A DNA stretch of 64,000 bases, from the NCBI GenBank assembly GCA_031292565.1, contig JARLGW010000012.1, positions 1-64,000 of the forward strand. The letters are read 5' to 3'. This document shows positions 44,649 to 54,919 of the stretch, piece after piece (the stretch's first letter is position 1; every line of letters starts with the position of its first letter). This DNA is from Paludibacteraceae bacterium. GTDB taxonomy: Bacteria; Bacteroidota; Bacteroidia; Bacteroidales; Paludibacteraceae. The position numbers and the translations under genes are program-made. Below the pieces are notes generated by a model. That model had not been told where the DNA came from and did not search any database. It was given only the letters and a program-made list of their open reading frames with translations.

Positions 44649-45983
44649 CTATTTTTTTGTATAAACTTTAATCCAATCTACTTCCAACGTTCCTGAGCCT
44701 CCTTTTTGTTTTTCACTAATGAAAGAATTGAATACTGGGAACATGGATTGTTGCGGTATGGATTTGCTTACACGATAAACTTCTACATTATTTATCTTCC
44801 AAACCAATTCGGTTGGAGTCCATTCCAATGAGTAAATATAAAAATCGGTAGAACTGATGCCTTTTACTGTTTCTTTAGAAATGGAAACGCTTGTTCCATC
44901 TTTAGCATAGTTGTTTACAGAGATGGTTTTTCCATCAAAGTAAAATACATTAATATGTGGTAACTTTCCATCCGTACCTAACCAAAAGGCATGACTAACA
45001 TCAGCCGAACCTTTAGTTCTCAATTTGGCTTTAATCAAACCATTTTTTTGTTGGAAAGCTTCTCCGGTGTTTACAATGCCGGAAGTGAAATCAAACGATT
45101 TCTTAACGAATCCGTTCTCAACATCCCAAGCTAAAGATTCTTTCTTCTCAGGCAAGGTGTTGATAACTAAATGGCTTGAGGCTACCGTAATATTTTTACC
45201 ATCGGTATTTGCCTGCTTTTCATTGGAAAAAGAATAGATTTTTTTAAGAGCTTCGGCTCTATGGTAATATCCGTTTTTCCATTTAGCATCCAGTGAACTA
45301 CCTGTAAAATCATCTTGAAAAGTTAAAGACCATTCATCAAGTACCTTGAATTTTTTAGGATCGGTTGCTTCGTAAAAAGCAATATCAGGTGTTTTTTGAA
45401 GTTCGTAATAACGTTGCTCTATTTTGTATTCCTCTGTTTTTAACCAACGGTTATTATCTTCCCAATATGCTTTCGATTTGATAAATTCGGGTTTAGCAAC
45501 TAGTTCCTTCAATTTTTCGTATTCGGAAATAACAAAGGATTTGTGGAACCGAATATAGTTTTTATAAGGTTTAGATTTTTCGTAAGCCTTAAATTTTTGC
45601 AGTGTTGCGTCTGTTTTTACCTCTTTCGGATGTCCAAGCTTTTCATAGTCCTTTGTTTCCTTAAAGGTTAAAAACTCTTTCAACTGGGACGAGTCCAACA
45701 CTTGATAATAGAGCTTTATATTGGCACTATTGTGTAGTTTTTCATACTTTCTAAAATCGCGGTACTCTTCGGTATCCTTAAATTTGCGATTTTGTAATGT
45801 CTTCTTTTTTTCTTTGAAGTCGGCAGCTTTTACAAGGTGGAACAAGCGGGTGTACTCTGCTAATTGTTCTGATGTTTCAATGTCGCAGTACCGTTTGTAA
45901 GCCAGCAATAAAGCCTCTTCTTCTTTTTCTAGTTTTTCGGTAGAAGTCAATCCGCCAAAAACCTTTTTCCAGAATAGATTCAT
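44649..45983 (-). CDS. GH16-fold protein with degenerate catalytic site and helical repeats
   Basis: A 444-residue protein in two parts. The N-terminal 215 residues are helical, with repeats rich in Y, F, K and E; the units IKLYYQVLDSSQLKEFLTF and IAFYEATDPKKFKVLDEW align. The C-terminal 225 residues have the GH16 lectin-like jelly roll (LTFQDDFTGSSLDAKW, then KNGLIKAKLRTKG, AFWLGTDGKLPHINVFYF and the final VDWIKVYTKK). The GH16 catalytic signature ExDxxE is replaced by HINVFY, so hydrolysis by the usual mechanism is not expected; binding is more likely. No signal peptide is evident. It stands between terminators, alone on its transcript. Confidence 0.72.
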   Translation of the reverse strand: MNLFWKKVFGGLTSTEKLEKEEEALLLAYKRYCDIETSEQLAEYTRLFHLVKAADFKEKKKTLQNRKFKDTEEYRDFRKYEKLHNSANIKLYYQVLDSSQLKEFLTFKETKDYEKLGHPKEVKTDATLQKFKAYEKSKPYKNYIRFHKSFVISEYEKLKELVAKPEFIKSKAYWEDNNRWLKTEEYKIEQRYYELQKTPDIAFYEATDPKKFKVLDEWSLTFQDDFTGSSLDAKWKNGYYHRAEALKKIYSFSNEKQANTDGKNITVASSHLVINTLPEKKESLAWDVENGFVKKSFDFTSGIVNTGEAFQQKNGLIKAKLRTKGSADVSHAFWLGTDGKLPHINVFYFDGKTISVNNYAKDGTSVSISKETVKGISSTDFYIYSLEWTPTELVWKINNVEVYRVSKSIPQQSMFPVFNSFISEKQKGGSGTLEVDWIKVYTKK

Positions 45984-46069
45984 GTGTTCTTAAATTAGAT
46001 ATTATCTAAAAATTAAATAAAGAATTTTCATTTTCAAAAAAACCAGTGCCAAAAATAAGGAAATTATCC

Positions 46070-46612
46070 TCACAATGCATTATCCGTCAAGTATTTTATG
46101 CACTCAGTTGCATTATTAACTACAACATAGCTGTTTTTATTGGATGCACCATTAAAATTCCGTTCGGTAATAACCTTAAATTGCTCCAATAAAGCATCAT
46201 AAAAATGGTCGATATTCACTATCAATAATTTTTTATCATGCACTCCTATTTGAACTTCAGCAAGCACATCAAATATCTCGTCCAAGGTGCCGAAACCTCC
46301 AGGCAAAGCAATGAATACGTCGGCATATTCCTTCATCATTTCTTTCCGTTCGGCAAGAGATTCTACCATCAAAACTTCATCCACAAACGCAGAAGAATGT
46401 GCTCTCAGATCCTGAGGCAGAATACCTATAATATAAGCTCCATGCTGATGAGCTTCTTTGGCAAGGCTTTCCATCAAACCGTTTTTAGAGCCTCCATACA
46501 CCAACGTATGCTGTTGCTGGCCTATAAAAGCTCCTAGCTTCTGCGCCTCTTCGTGATAAACGGACAATAAATCATTGCTGGACGAACAAAAAACACCAAT
46601 ATTCATTGACAT
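46070..46612 (-). CDS. LOG-family nucleotide-processing protein
   Basis: A 180-residue Rossmann-fold protein of the LOG family (cytokinin riboside 5'-monophosphate phosphoribohydrolase type). The motif PGGFGTLDEIFD and the upstream AERKEMM are diagnostic, and the N-terminus NIGVFCSSS is typical. These enzymes split nucleoside 5'-monophosphates at the N-glycosidic bond. It starts three bases after the gyrB stop and is likely read from the gyrB transcript. A second ATG at 46606 could also serve. Confidence 0.9.
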   Translation of the reverse strand: MSMNIGVFCSSSNDLLSVYHEEAQKLGAFIGQQQHTLVYGGSKNGLMESLAKEAHQHGAYIIGILPQDLRAHSSAFVDEVLMVESLAERKEMMKEYADVFIALPGGFGTLDEIFDVLAEVQIGVHDKKLLIVNIDHFYDALLEQFKVITERNFNGASNKNSYVVVNNATECIKYLTDNAL

Positions 46613-46615
46613 ATA

Positions 46616-48583
<1,968 letters not shown>

Positions 48584-48620
48584 TTAAAAACTATTTCTTG
48601 TTCCAATTTTTTTAAGCAAG

Positions 48621-48652
48621 CAAATATACGAGAATATAATCACCCTGCCAAA
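48621..48652 (-). promoter_or_regulatory. Promoter TTTG-N20-TATATTTG for gyrB
   Basis: On the minus strand, TTTG (48652-48649) and TATATTTG (48628-48621) lie 20 bases apart. The leader to the ATG at 48571 is about 40 bases. Confidence 0.75.
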
Positions 48653-48704
48653 ATTTTCGTTTCAAAAAAGGCACTCAATTAAGGCCTACGAATCAAAAAA
48701 ATCT

Positions 48705-48712
48705 TATCTTTG
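48705..48712 (+). promoter_or_regulatory. -7 element TATCTTTG for the Rieske-like lipoprotein
   Basis: Consensus element overlapping the TTG at 48710, so the start must lie downstream (ATG at 48725 or 48737). Confidence 0.6.
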
Positions 48713-48736
48713 GATGCAAGATTAATGAACATATTT

Positions 48737-49210
48737 ATGAAGGCTATAATCAACAAAAAGAGCATACTTGCACTCACCTTCCTAATGCTGCTTGGAGCCT
48801 GTAAAGATTCCAATACCAGCTCTTCAGTTCCAAGTTCTGCGGTTTATATCTATCAGGACATTAATCTGTATTCGATGGTTTTACGTGCCATTGGAGGATA
48901 CAAAACCTATACTGCTGTAAATACAAGTCAAGGAGTGAATGCCATCGGCTATGGCGGCGTGTTGATTTTTTACGGCTACGACGAAAATTATTATGCTTTT
49001 GACATGTCATGCCCACACGAAGCAAGCCGAACAATCCGGGTTATGCCTAACGACCAGGGGCAAGCAGTATGTAGCACCTGCGGTTCGGTATTCAACATTG
49101 GCTATGGAAGCGGAAACGTAGTATCGGGGCCTGCTACCGAAGGATTGAGAAAATTTAAAGTTACCGCCACTTCCACCACCACCGGGTTATACATATACGT
49201 GGTTAATTAA
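48737..49210 (+). CDS. Rieske-like lipoprotein with unusual CxH...CxxC ligands
   Basis: A 157-residue lipoprotein: the signal peptide ends in the lipobox LLGAC, giving a lipidated cysteine near residue 23. The C-terminal half has the Rieske-type layout CPHE, a 17-residue loop, then CSTCGSVFN. In classical Rieske proteins the second motif is CxxH; here the histidine is a cysteine, so the site would have three cysteines and one histidine and may hold iron-sulfur or zinc. The ATG at 48737 is preferred (18-base leader from the -7); 48725 is an alternative. Its partner and role are unknown. Confidence 0.72.
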   Translation: MKAIINKKSILALTFLMLLGACKDSNTSSSVPSSAVYIYQDINLYSMVLRAIGGYKTYTAVNTSQGVNAIGYGGVLIFYGYDENYYAFDMSCPHEASRTIRVMPNDQGQAVCSTCGSVFNIGYGSGNVVSGPATEGLRKFKVTATSTTTGLYIYVVN

Positions 49211-49214
49211 AATA

Positions 49215-50309
49215 TTATCTTCCTTTCCACGAAAAGACACCCAATAATCCGCCAACAGCGGAAAAAAACACATAGAAGGGATAAATAAAGGATAGTATCG
49301 GGATATATTTCAACACCGATTTTGTATCGAAGAAATCGGCAGTTTTAATAAGCAGCCAACTATCTGCTACTGTTTTGATAAACCATGTAAGAATCATGAC
49401 CTTCCACCAATGAAAATTGGAGAAACCACCTATACCACACCCCACTATAACAACACAAAGGAGTAGTACTAGCAACCCTACGCCCAACACCTGCCAATCT
49501 GTATAGGATTTTGATTTGGAAGCCCAACGTTTGCGCTGGTTGAAAAATTCGGAAAACGTGGCACAAGGAGTTGTTTCTACCACGGCATCTTTCGATTTCA
49601 CGAAACGGATTTTTCCACGCCGTTTTTTCACGCTCATCAGCAAAAACATATCATCACCCGAAGCCTCATCTTCGTTTAAATCGGCAATGCTTTCGTTCCA
49701 CGCGTTGGGTGTAAAAGCCATGTTCGCCCCGTTGCACATAATGGGCATCCCCACAGCGGCAGCTCCTGCACCCGAAGCTATCAAGCTTGCAAATTCTAGG
49801 GCTTGCAGTTTACTAAAAAACGTTTCCCCGTGTAGCATCCGTACCGGACAGATCAGCATATCACAGGCCTCTTTGCTTTGATATTGGGCAATGGCTTGCA
49901 GCCAGTTTTGGGTAGGCACACAATCGGCATCCGTGCAAACAATCAAAGCTCCTTTGGCTTGCGCAATACCTTCTTTCAAGGCATTCTTTTTTCCAAAACC
50001 AACAGCATGTAGCAGTTGCATGTTAGAGATGGTATTGCGGAAGGATTCAACGGCCTGCAAAGAATAATCCGAGGAATGGTCGTTCACCAAGATCAGTTCA
50101 AAACGGGTATGCGTTTGTCGGGCAATTCTATCCAGTAAAAAAGGAAGATTTTCGCATTCATCGCGGAACGGAATTATAACGGAAATAAATAAATCACAAG
50201 CCCCCTCTCCCATTTTTTCTTCAGGTAGTTTATTCCATCCCCACACAAAACAGGTTATGAGGATAAAATAAATAAATACGATGAAAAGGAGAAAAAAGGT
50301 GATGAACAT
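49215..50309 (-). CDS. Family 2 glycosyltransferase, membrane-bound
   Basis: A 364-residue GT2 enzyme. A membrane span at the N-terminus (FITFFLLFIVFIYFILITCF) is followed by the GT-A domain: ISVIIPFRDECENL, the nucleotide-binding VNDHSSD, the metal-binding TDADC, the acidic ASGDDMF motif and the processive-type QRKRW signature. Two or three further spans close the protein (VLGVGLLVLLLCVVIVGCGIGG and others). Such enzymes add sugars to a lipid or polymer on the cytoplasmic face; the substrate is unknown. It is followed 5' (in transcription, upstream) by a multi-hairpin repeat and murF. Confidence 0.88.
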   Translation of the reverse strand: MFITFFLLFIVFIYFILITCFVWGWNKLPEEKMGEGACDLFISVIIPFRDECENLPFLLDRIARQTHTRFELILVNDHSSDYSLQAVESFRNTISNMQLLHAVGFGKKNALKEGIAQAKGALIVCTDADCVPTQNWLQAIAQYQSKEACDMLICPVRMLHGETFFSKLQALEFASLIASGAGAAAVGMPIMCNGANMAFTPNAWNESIADLNEDEASGDDMFLLMSVKKRRGKIRFVKSKDAVVETTPCATFSEFFNQRKRWASKSKSYTDWQVLGVGLLVLLLCVVIVGCGIGGFSNFHWWKVMILTWFIKTVADSWLLIKTADFFDTKSVLKYIPILSFIYPFYVFFSAVGGLLGVFSWKGR

Positions 50310-50335
50310 AGGTTGTGAATATTTTTCGGTTATTA

Positions 50336-50541
50336 TTGAACTCCTTTAGGGTTCTAACCTTTGTTTGATGTCTTATTCCACGGGTTTTGCCCGTGGCTAT
50401 TTACGTTCAATCACCTTGGTGATTGTGGAATGAGGGGGCTTTTTGATGAAAATTTATAACTATGAAATGGTTAAACGTAAATACTCCCATGCAATGTGGG
50501 GTAACAAAAAGGCTGAAATTCTGAACCCTAAAGGGGTTCAA
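50336..50541. repeat. MITE-like multi-hairpin element with 19-bp terminal inverted repeats
   Basis: The ends are TTGAACTCCTTTAGGGTTC (50336-50354) and its inverted copy (50523-50541), 18 of 19 bases matching; each end is also a hairpin by itself. Inside are a hairpin CCACGGG-TTTTG-CCCGTGG (50378-50396), a hairpin CAATCACC-TT-GGTGATTG (50408-50425) and an inner inverted repeat TATTTACGTT (50398-50407) / AACGTAAATA (50474-50483). No transposase frame is present. It fills the space between the GT2 and murF genes and looks like a short mobile repeat or REP-type cluster. Confidence 0.65.
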
Positions 50542-50621
50542 CATCTATCTCAAAAGCAAAAAGACAAAAACCATTTCAAAGACAGACTTTCCCTCTAATA
50601 ATGTCGATATGCTCTTTCTCA

Positions 50622-51914
50622 TTACAAATACTCTACCACCCCAACTAACTTTATCCCGTTCGAGCCTTTTATCAGTACCGTGGCATTACTGATGGGGTAC
50701 TGCTTTAGATATTCAACAAAGGCTGGGGTATCGGGATATTTTGGGTAAGTCGTTTTGGTTTTACCGAAACATTCGCCAACCAGGAATACCTGCTCAAACT
50801 TGTTTTCGGCTAATAAATCCACAATGCGTTGGTGTTCTGTTTCGCTGTCCGCACCCAACTCGCGCATATCGCCAAGGATAAGGGTTTTGCCGGGCATTTG
50901 CATTTGAGCAAAATTACGGATGGCAGCCTGCATACTAGTGGGGTTAGCGTTGTAGGCATCAATCACCAATTTATTCGTGGCTGTTTCGGTAAGCTGTGAG
51001 CGATTGTTTTGAGGAATGTAATTGTTTATAGCGTCGCAAATCGATTTAGGATCAATGTTGAAATACCGACCGATGCAAACAGAGGCCAACACGTTTTCGG
51101 CATTATACGTCCCGATCAAATGGGTTTTCAGTTGATATACGGCGTTATCTCCAGCCGTTTGCCAGCTCATTTCAAGAAACGGGGAGTTTCCGGTAATTTC
51201 ACCACACACGATGCCGCTCTTATCATTCAGGCCGTAGCCGGTGTGCTCAATGCCTGCCGATTTTTCCATCAAAATAGCATTATCCAGGTTCACAAAAACA
51301 TGGCCTCCAGTTTCACGCAGGAAGTCGTACATCTCGCTTTTGGTTTTTATCACACCTTCAAACGAGCCGAATCCTTCCAAATGGGCTTTGCCCACATTGG
51401 TAATGATTCCGGCATTAGGAGCGGCAATATTCACCAAGGTTTTAATTTCACCCGGATGGTTGGCTCCCATTTCCACCACAGCCAGTTGATGTTCCTTTGT
51501 AAGGCTCAACAAGGTTAATGGCACGCCGATATGATTATTAAAGTTTCCCTGCGTATAGAGTGTGTTGAATTTTTGTTTCAGCACCGATGAAATCAATTCT
51601 TTGGTAGTGGTTTTGCCATTGGTACCGGTAATGCCAATCACAAGCAAACCTAATAAAATTCGATGGTGATGTGCCAACTGCTGAAGCGTGGTCAACACAT
51701 CTTCTACTAGAATAATCTTCTCGTTCGTGGCAAATTCTTTTTCGTCCACCACGGCATAGGCACAGCCTTTATCAATAGATGCTTGCGCGTAAGCATTGCC
51801 ATTAAAATTTTCACCTTTTAGGGCACAAAAAATGGAACCTTGAGGACAGTTACGGCTGTCGGTAGTTACTTGTGGATGCTGGAGATAGATTTCGTAGAGT
51901 TGTTCGGTAGTCAT
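50622..51914 (-). CDS. murF: UDP-N-acetylmuramoyl-tripeptide--D-alanyl-D-alanine ligase
   Basis: A 430-residue Mur ligase for the last cytoplasmic step of peptidoglycan precursor synthesis. Motifs: TDSRNCPQGSIFCALKG in the N-terminal domain, the ATP loop GITGTNGKTTTKE, EMGANHPGEI, NNRSQL and DAYNANPTSM, characteristic of MurF. The open frame extends to a TTG at 51938, but the -7 element at 51949-51942 places the transcription start downstream of it, so the ATG at 51914 (MTTEQLYEIY) is chosen. Confidence 0.95.
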   Translation of the reverse strand: MTTEQLYEIYLQHPQVTTDSRNCPQGSIFCALKGENFNGNAYAQASIDKGCAYAVVDEKEFATNEKIILVEDVLTTLQQLAHHHRILLGLLVIGITGTNGKTTTKELISSVLKQKFNTLYTQGNFNNHIGVPLTLLSLTKEHQLAVVEMGANHPGEIKTLVNIAAPNAGIITNVGKAHLEGFGSFEGVIKTKSEMYDFLRETGGHVFVNLDNAILMEKSAGIEHTGYGLNDKSGIVCGEITGNSPFLEMSWQTAGDNAVYQLKTHLIGTYNAENVLASVCIGRYFNIDPKSICDAINNYIPQNNRSQLTETATNKLVIDAYNANPTSMQAAIRNFAQMQMPGKTLILGDMRELGADSETEHQRIVDLLAENKFEQVFLVGECFGKTKTTYPKYPDTPAFVEYLKQYPISNATVLIKGSNGIKLVGVVEYL

Positions 51915-51941
51915 TATGCGTAAATTTTGTAATTCCAATCA

Positions 51942-51949
51942 CAAAAGTA
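51942..51949 (-). promoter_or_regulatory. -7 element TACTTTTG for murF
   Basis: Minus-strand consensus element 28 bases upstream of the ATG at 51914; no clear -33. Confidence 0.5.
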
Positions 51950-51956
51950 AAAATTT

Positions 51957-52031
51957 TAAACGCTAAGATGCTAAGACGGGAAAGAAATTTTCCGAATAGC
52001 TATTCTTCGCGGCTTCGTGCCTTCACGTTTA
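51957..52031. repeat. Imperfect inverted repeat of AACGC-AAG type between murF and aroA
   Basis: The arm from 51957 (TAAACGCTAAGATGCTAAGA and on) pairs imperfectly with the arm ending at 52031 (reverse complement TAAACGTGAAGGCACGAAGC and on), matching about 19 of 27 positions, with a loop near 51988-52003. The left arm also holds a short direct repeat GCTAAGA. It resembles non-coding AACGCnAAG repeats scattered in Bacteroidota genomes. Confidence 0.45.
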
Positions 52032-52038
52032 GTTAATC

Positions 52039-52070
52039 TTTGGTGCGTTAGCCGTTTATACTTATCTTTG
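52039..52070 (+). promoter_or_regulatory. Promoter TTTG-N20-TATCTTTG for aroA
   Basis: TTTG at 52039-52042 and TATCTTTG at 52063-52070, 20 bases apart; both match consensus. The leader to the ATG at 52089 is about 12 bases. Confidence 0.78.
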
Positions 52071-52088
52071 CATTTGAAAAATCGTAAC

Positions 52089-53309
52089 ATGAAATATATC
52101 CTAACTCCGCCTGCAAAACTCGAAGGCAATATCAAGTTGCCATCGTCAAAAAGCATCAGCAATCGTGCACTGATTTTGAACGCGTTAGCGTATAGCGACC
52201 TGCCTATCGACAATCTTTCAGATTGCGACGATACGTCAGTACTTGTTAAAGCATTGTATTCAGATAGCAACACGTTCGACGTGGGTGCGGCGGGCACTTC
52301 TATGCGTTTCCTCACGGCTTTTTTATCCAAAATAGTGGGCGAGTGGACTATCACGGGTAGCGAACGAATGAAGCAACGGCCTATCAAATTGCTGGTGGAC
52401 GCGTTAAATTCACTGGGGGCTAAAATAGAGTACGTGGAGAAGGAGGGCTTTCCACCGCTTCGTATTTTCGGCAGTGCACTGAAAGGTGGTGCCATTGAAC
52501 TGGACGGTGGGGTGAGCAGCCAGTATATTTCGGCATTGATGATGATTGCCCCTACCATGCAGGAGGGGCTGAAACTTACACTAACGGGAAATATTATTTC
52601 CATGCCTTATATCAACCTTACGTTGCAAATGATGGAAGAGTTTGGTGTTAAGGCTTATTGGAAGGAGAACACGATTACCATTCCGGCGCAAACATACCAA
52701 GCTGCTCCTTATTCGGTAGAAGGCGACTGGTCTGGAGCCTCCTACTGGTACGAAATGTTGGCTCTATGTGGGAAAGGGGAAGTTTTTCTGCAAGACTTGC
52801 GTAAAAACAGCTATCAGGGTGATGCCAAAATTACCGAGTTATTCAAACAGTTGGGCATAAAAACCACATACGAGAAAAAGGGTGTACGGCTAACCGTGAA
52901 TGGACAGCTTCCACCTAGGATGCAATATAATTTTGTGGATCAGCCGGATATGGCTCAAACATTCGTGGTAACATGCTGTTTGCTCAATGTTCCTTTCCGT
53001 TTTTCGGGCTTGCAAAGTTTGAAGATTAAAGAAACCGACCGCATCGCGGCTCTTATCAACGAAATGAAAAAAGTGGGTTTTGTACTGGAAGAAACTGGAA
53101 CAGGGCTGCTTGAATGGAAAGGCGAACGTTGCACTCCGGCAAAAGATAGCACCATAGACACGTATGAAGATCATCGGATGGCGATGGCTTTTGCACCTAT
53201 TGCCTTTAAACTCCCAATAAGCATTAATAACCCGCAAGTGGTAAGTAAATCATATCCTTCGTTTTGGGAGGATTTGAAAGCGGTAGGGTTTACCATCAAG
53301 GAAAAATAA
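52089..53309 (+). CDS. aroA: 3-phosphoshikimate 1-carboxyvinyltransferase (EPSP synthase)
   Basis: A 406-residue enzyme of the shikimate pathway, transferring enolpyruvyl from PEP to shikimate 3-phosphate. The N-terminal IKLPSSKSISNRALI, the GAAGTSMRFLTAFL motif, and the C-terminal KETDRIAAL and EDHRMAMAFAP are intact. It is slightly shorter than E. coli AroA (427 aa). The open frame begins at 52017, inside the promoter; the ATG at 52089 follows a full promoter and starts at the conserved first strand. Confidence 0.96.
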   Translation: MKYILTPPAKLEGNIKLPSSKSISNRALILNALAYSDLPIDNLSDCDDTSVLVKALYSDSNTFDVGAAGTSMRFLTAFLSKIVGEWTITGSERMKQRPIKLLVDALNSLGAKIEYVEKEGFPPLRIFGSALKGGAIELDGGVSSQYISALMMIAPTMQEGLKLTLTGNIISMPYINLTLQMMEEFGVKAYWKENTITIPAQTYQAAPYSVEGDWSGASYWYEMLALCGKGEVFLQDLRKNSYQGDAKITELFKQLGIKTTYEKKGVRLTVNGQLPPRMQYNFVDQPDMAQTFVVTCCLLNVPFRFSGLQSLKIKETDRIAALINEMKKVGFVLEETGTGLLEWKGERCTPAKDSTIDTYEDHRMAMAFAPIAFKLPISINNPQVVSKSYPSFWEDLKAVGFTIKEK

Positions 53310-53334
53310 GGGTTCGTCGTTCACCCATAAAATA

Positions 53335-53382
53335 AATCCCTCGCACGATGCAGAAAGCATGATGCAAGGGATTATTATTTTT
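53335..53382. terminator. Bidirectional terminator between aroA and the convergent gene
   Basis: The arms AATCCCT and AGGGATT enclose an inner GATGC/GCATG pairing; T-rich sequence follows on each strand. Confidence 0.65.
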
Positions 53383-53407
53383 ATCGAAGCAAGAGCGAAA
53401 CTCCCGC

Positions 53408-53998
53408 TTACTTGGTACGACGGATAAAGCCGTTTGAAATAGTGAGCTTTATAATCCAATCGTTATTATTCTTATCGGGGTTAACTTCCAGTTCTTTTAA
53501 AGTTCCACCACAACGTACGGTTGATCCGGCATAAAAAGCTGGATCTACTGGTTTTGCCAAGGCTATATCTTCCAACAAAATAATTTTAAGGGTTCTATTG
53601 GTTATAATGGTGAAGCCATTGCTTTTGCCATCGGTAGTTGAAAGAAAAGTTTTGTTCAAGGTGTTTTTACCATCCTTAGAGGCTAAATGACCGGCCATAA
53701 ATATAGGCTGGCCTTTATATTTTCCTACAACTTCATTCAATTTTTTGCGGCTCATATTGTTTTCAGAAGTCATTCCGGCAGCAGCATAAATATTAAAATA
53801 AGCTACCATCGTTTTATATTCGGAAGTGTCGGCACTAGCTTTTTCCAATAATTTCGACGACATTTTATAGGCTGACTTCCAATCTTCTGCCTGCAAAAAT
53901 GGGATAATACTTTTGTAATCTTCCTGAGTTATTTTTTGTGCTTGTGAAATTTGAAACGTAGCGAAGCAAAGTAAAAAAATAAGGATTGATTTTTTCAT
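53408..53998 (-). CDS. Exported protein of unknown function
   Basis: A 196-residue protein with a signal peptide (SILIFLLCFATFQISQAQ). The mature part has a helical region (about 20-100; ITQEDYKSIIPFLQAEDWKS) and a beta-rich C-terminus with a single cysteine in STVRCGGTLKELEV. No domain is recognised. The open frame goes to 54049, but the ATG at 53998 directly begins the signal peptide and a -7 (TATATTTG, minus strand 54029-54022) lies within the longer frame. Confidence 0.7.
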   Translation of the reverse strand: MKKSILIFLLCFATFQISQAQKITQEDYKSIIPFLQAEDWKSAYKMSSKLLEKASADTSEYKTMVAYFNIYAAAGMTSENNMSRKKLNEVVGKYKGQPIFMAGHLASKDGKNTLNKTFLSTTDGKSNGFTIITNRTLKIILLEDIALAKPVDPAFYAGSTVRCGGTLKELEVNPDKNNNDWIIKLTISNGFIRRTK

Positions 53999-54021
53999 AG
54001 TCTGATAATTTTTTCTTTGGA

Positions 54022-54029
54022 CAAATATA
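54022..54029 (-). promoter_or_regulatory. -7 element TATATTTG for the exported hypothetical gene
   Basis: Consensus -7 on the minus strand; a TTTG lies 17 bases upstream, a little short of the usual 19-20. Confidence 0.5.
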
Positions 54030-54084
54030 TTAATTATTTTTGAATACAAATTAGAATTTTATTAACCTGAATTGTTGTGCGAAT

Positions 54085-54891
54085 TTATTGATTTTCATCG
54101 TAAATGCTCTGAATAATAAGCCCGGCGACGGTAAACCCGAAAATGGCGGTAATATGGCTCACGGTTCCGTTTATTTTTGCTTTCAGGCTACACCATTCAT
54201 GGTTTACCAGTTCGGCCTCGCCGGGACCTATCTCGGCTTTGGGACAAAGACATTTTTCGCTGCCACACGAGGCGTTTTGCCCTTTGTTTTCGAGCAACTC
54301 ATCACTATACACGCACATAAACTTTTTGGCAGGCAAATCGCCTTTCTTAATCCGACGGCGAATGGCGGCGGCCAAGGGGCAGCCATTCACTTTCCAAAAT
54401 TCGGCAACCTTTACTCGCGTAGGGTCTATTTTCAAGGCAGCACCCATGGATGAAAAGAATACGGCATTAGTTTGGGTTGCCATGCGTATGAGATGCGTCT
54501 TACTTCCCAGGCTGTCAATGGCATCCACGATAAAATCATACGAGTCCAGTTGGAAAAAGTCGTGCGTATCTTCGTTATATATTTTTTGGATGGCATTAAT
54601 TTCTGCATTGGGGTTAATTTCCAGCAGACGTGTTTTTAACGCGTCCACTTTCACTTCCCCAACGGTTTTGATGGTAGCATGAAGCTGCCGATTAACATTG
54701 GTAACACAAATACGATCGGAATCCACAATGGTGAGGTGGCGAATACCTGTACGAACCAGGCTTTCGGCACACCAACTTCCTACCCCGCCAATACCAAAAA
54801 TAATGACTTTCTTGGAAGCCATGCAATCCATAATATCCTTGCCCAGAAGCAATTCCGACCGCTGAAAGATGCCCTTTTCTATATTTTTCAT
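54085..54891 (-). CDS. tcdA: tRNA threonylcarbamoyladenosine dehydratase
   Basis: A 268-residue ThiF/E1-like enzyme. It shows the adenylate-binding GIGGVGSWCAESLVRTG, the VDSDRICVTNVNRQ strand, DAIDSLGSKTHLI and the RVKVAEFWKVNGCPLAAAIR and NASCGSEKCLCPKAE segments characteristic of TcdA (YgdL/CsdL). It cyclises t6A37 in ANN-decoding tRNAs, using ATP. A cysteine-desulfurase partner was not seen nearby. A -7-like TATTTTTG lies at 54917-54910 on the minus strand. Confidence 0.92.
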   Translation of the reverse strand: MKNIEKGIFQRSELLLGKDIMDCMASKKVIIFGIGGVGSWCAESLVRTGIRHLTIVDSDRICVTNVNRQLHATIKTVGEVKVDALKTRLLEINPNAEINAIQKIYNEDTHDFFQLDSYDFIVDAIDSLGSKTHLIRMATQTNAVFFSSMGAALKIDPTRVKVAEFWKVNGCPLAAAIRRRIKKGDLPAKKFMCVYSDELLENKGQNASCGSEKCLCPKAEIGPGEAELVNHEWCSLKAKINGTVSHITAIFGFTVAGLIIQSIYDENQ

Positions 54892-54919
54892 GAACTATTT
54901 TTCTGCGTGCAAAAATAAG

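Noticed and set aside
51971-52603. A 210-codon open frame on the minus strand opposite the aroA start
   Set aside because: It overlaps the aroA coding sequence and its promoter; the product is serine/proline-rich without any domain, typical of an antisense shadow.
54143-54682. A 179-codon plus-strand frame inside tcdA
   Set aside because: It lies wholly antisense to a well-conserved gene, has no start signal, and its product is unlike any family.
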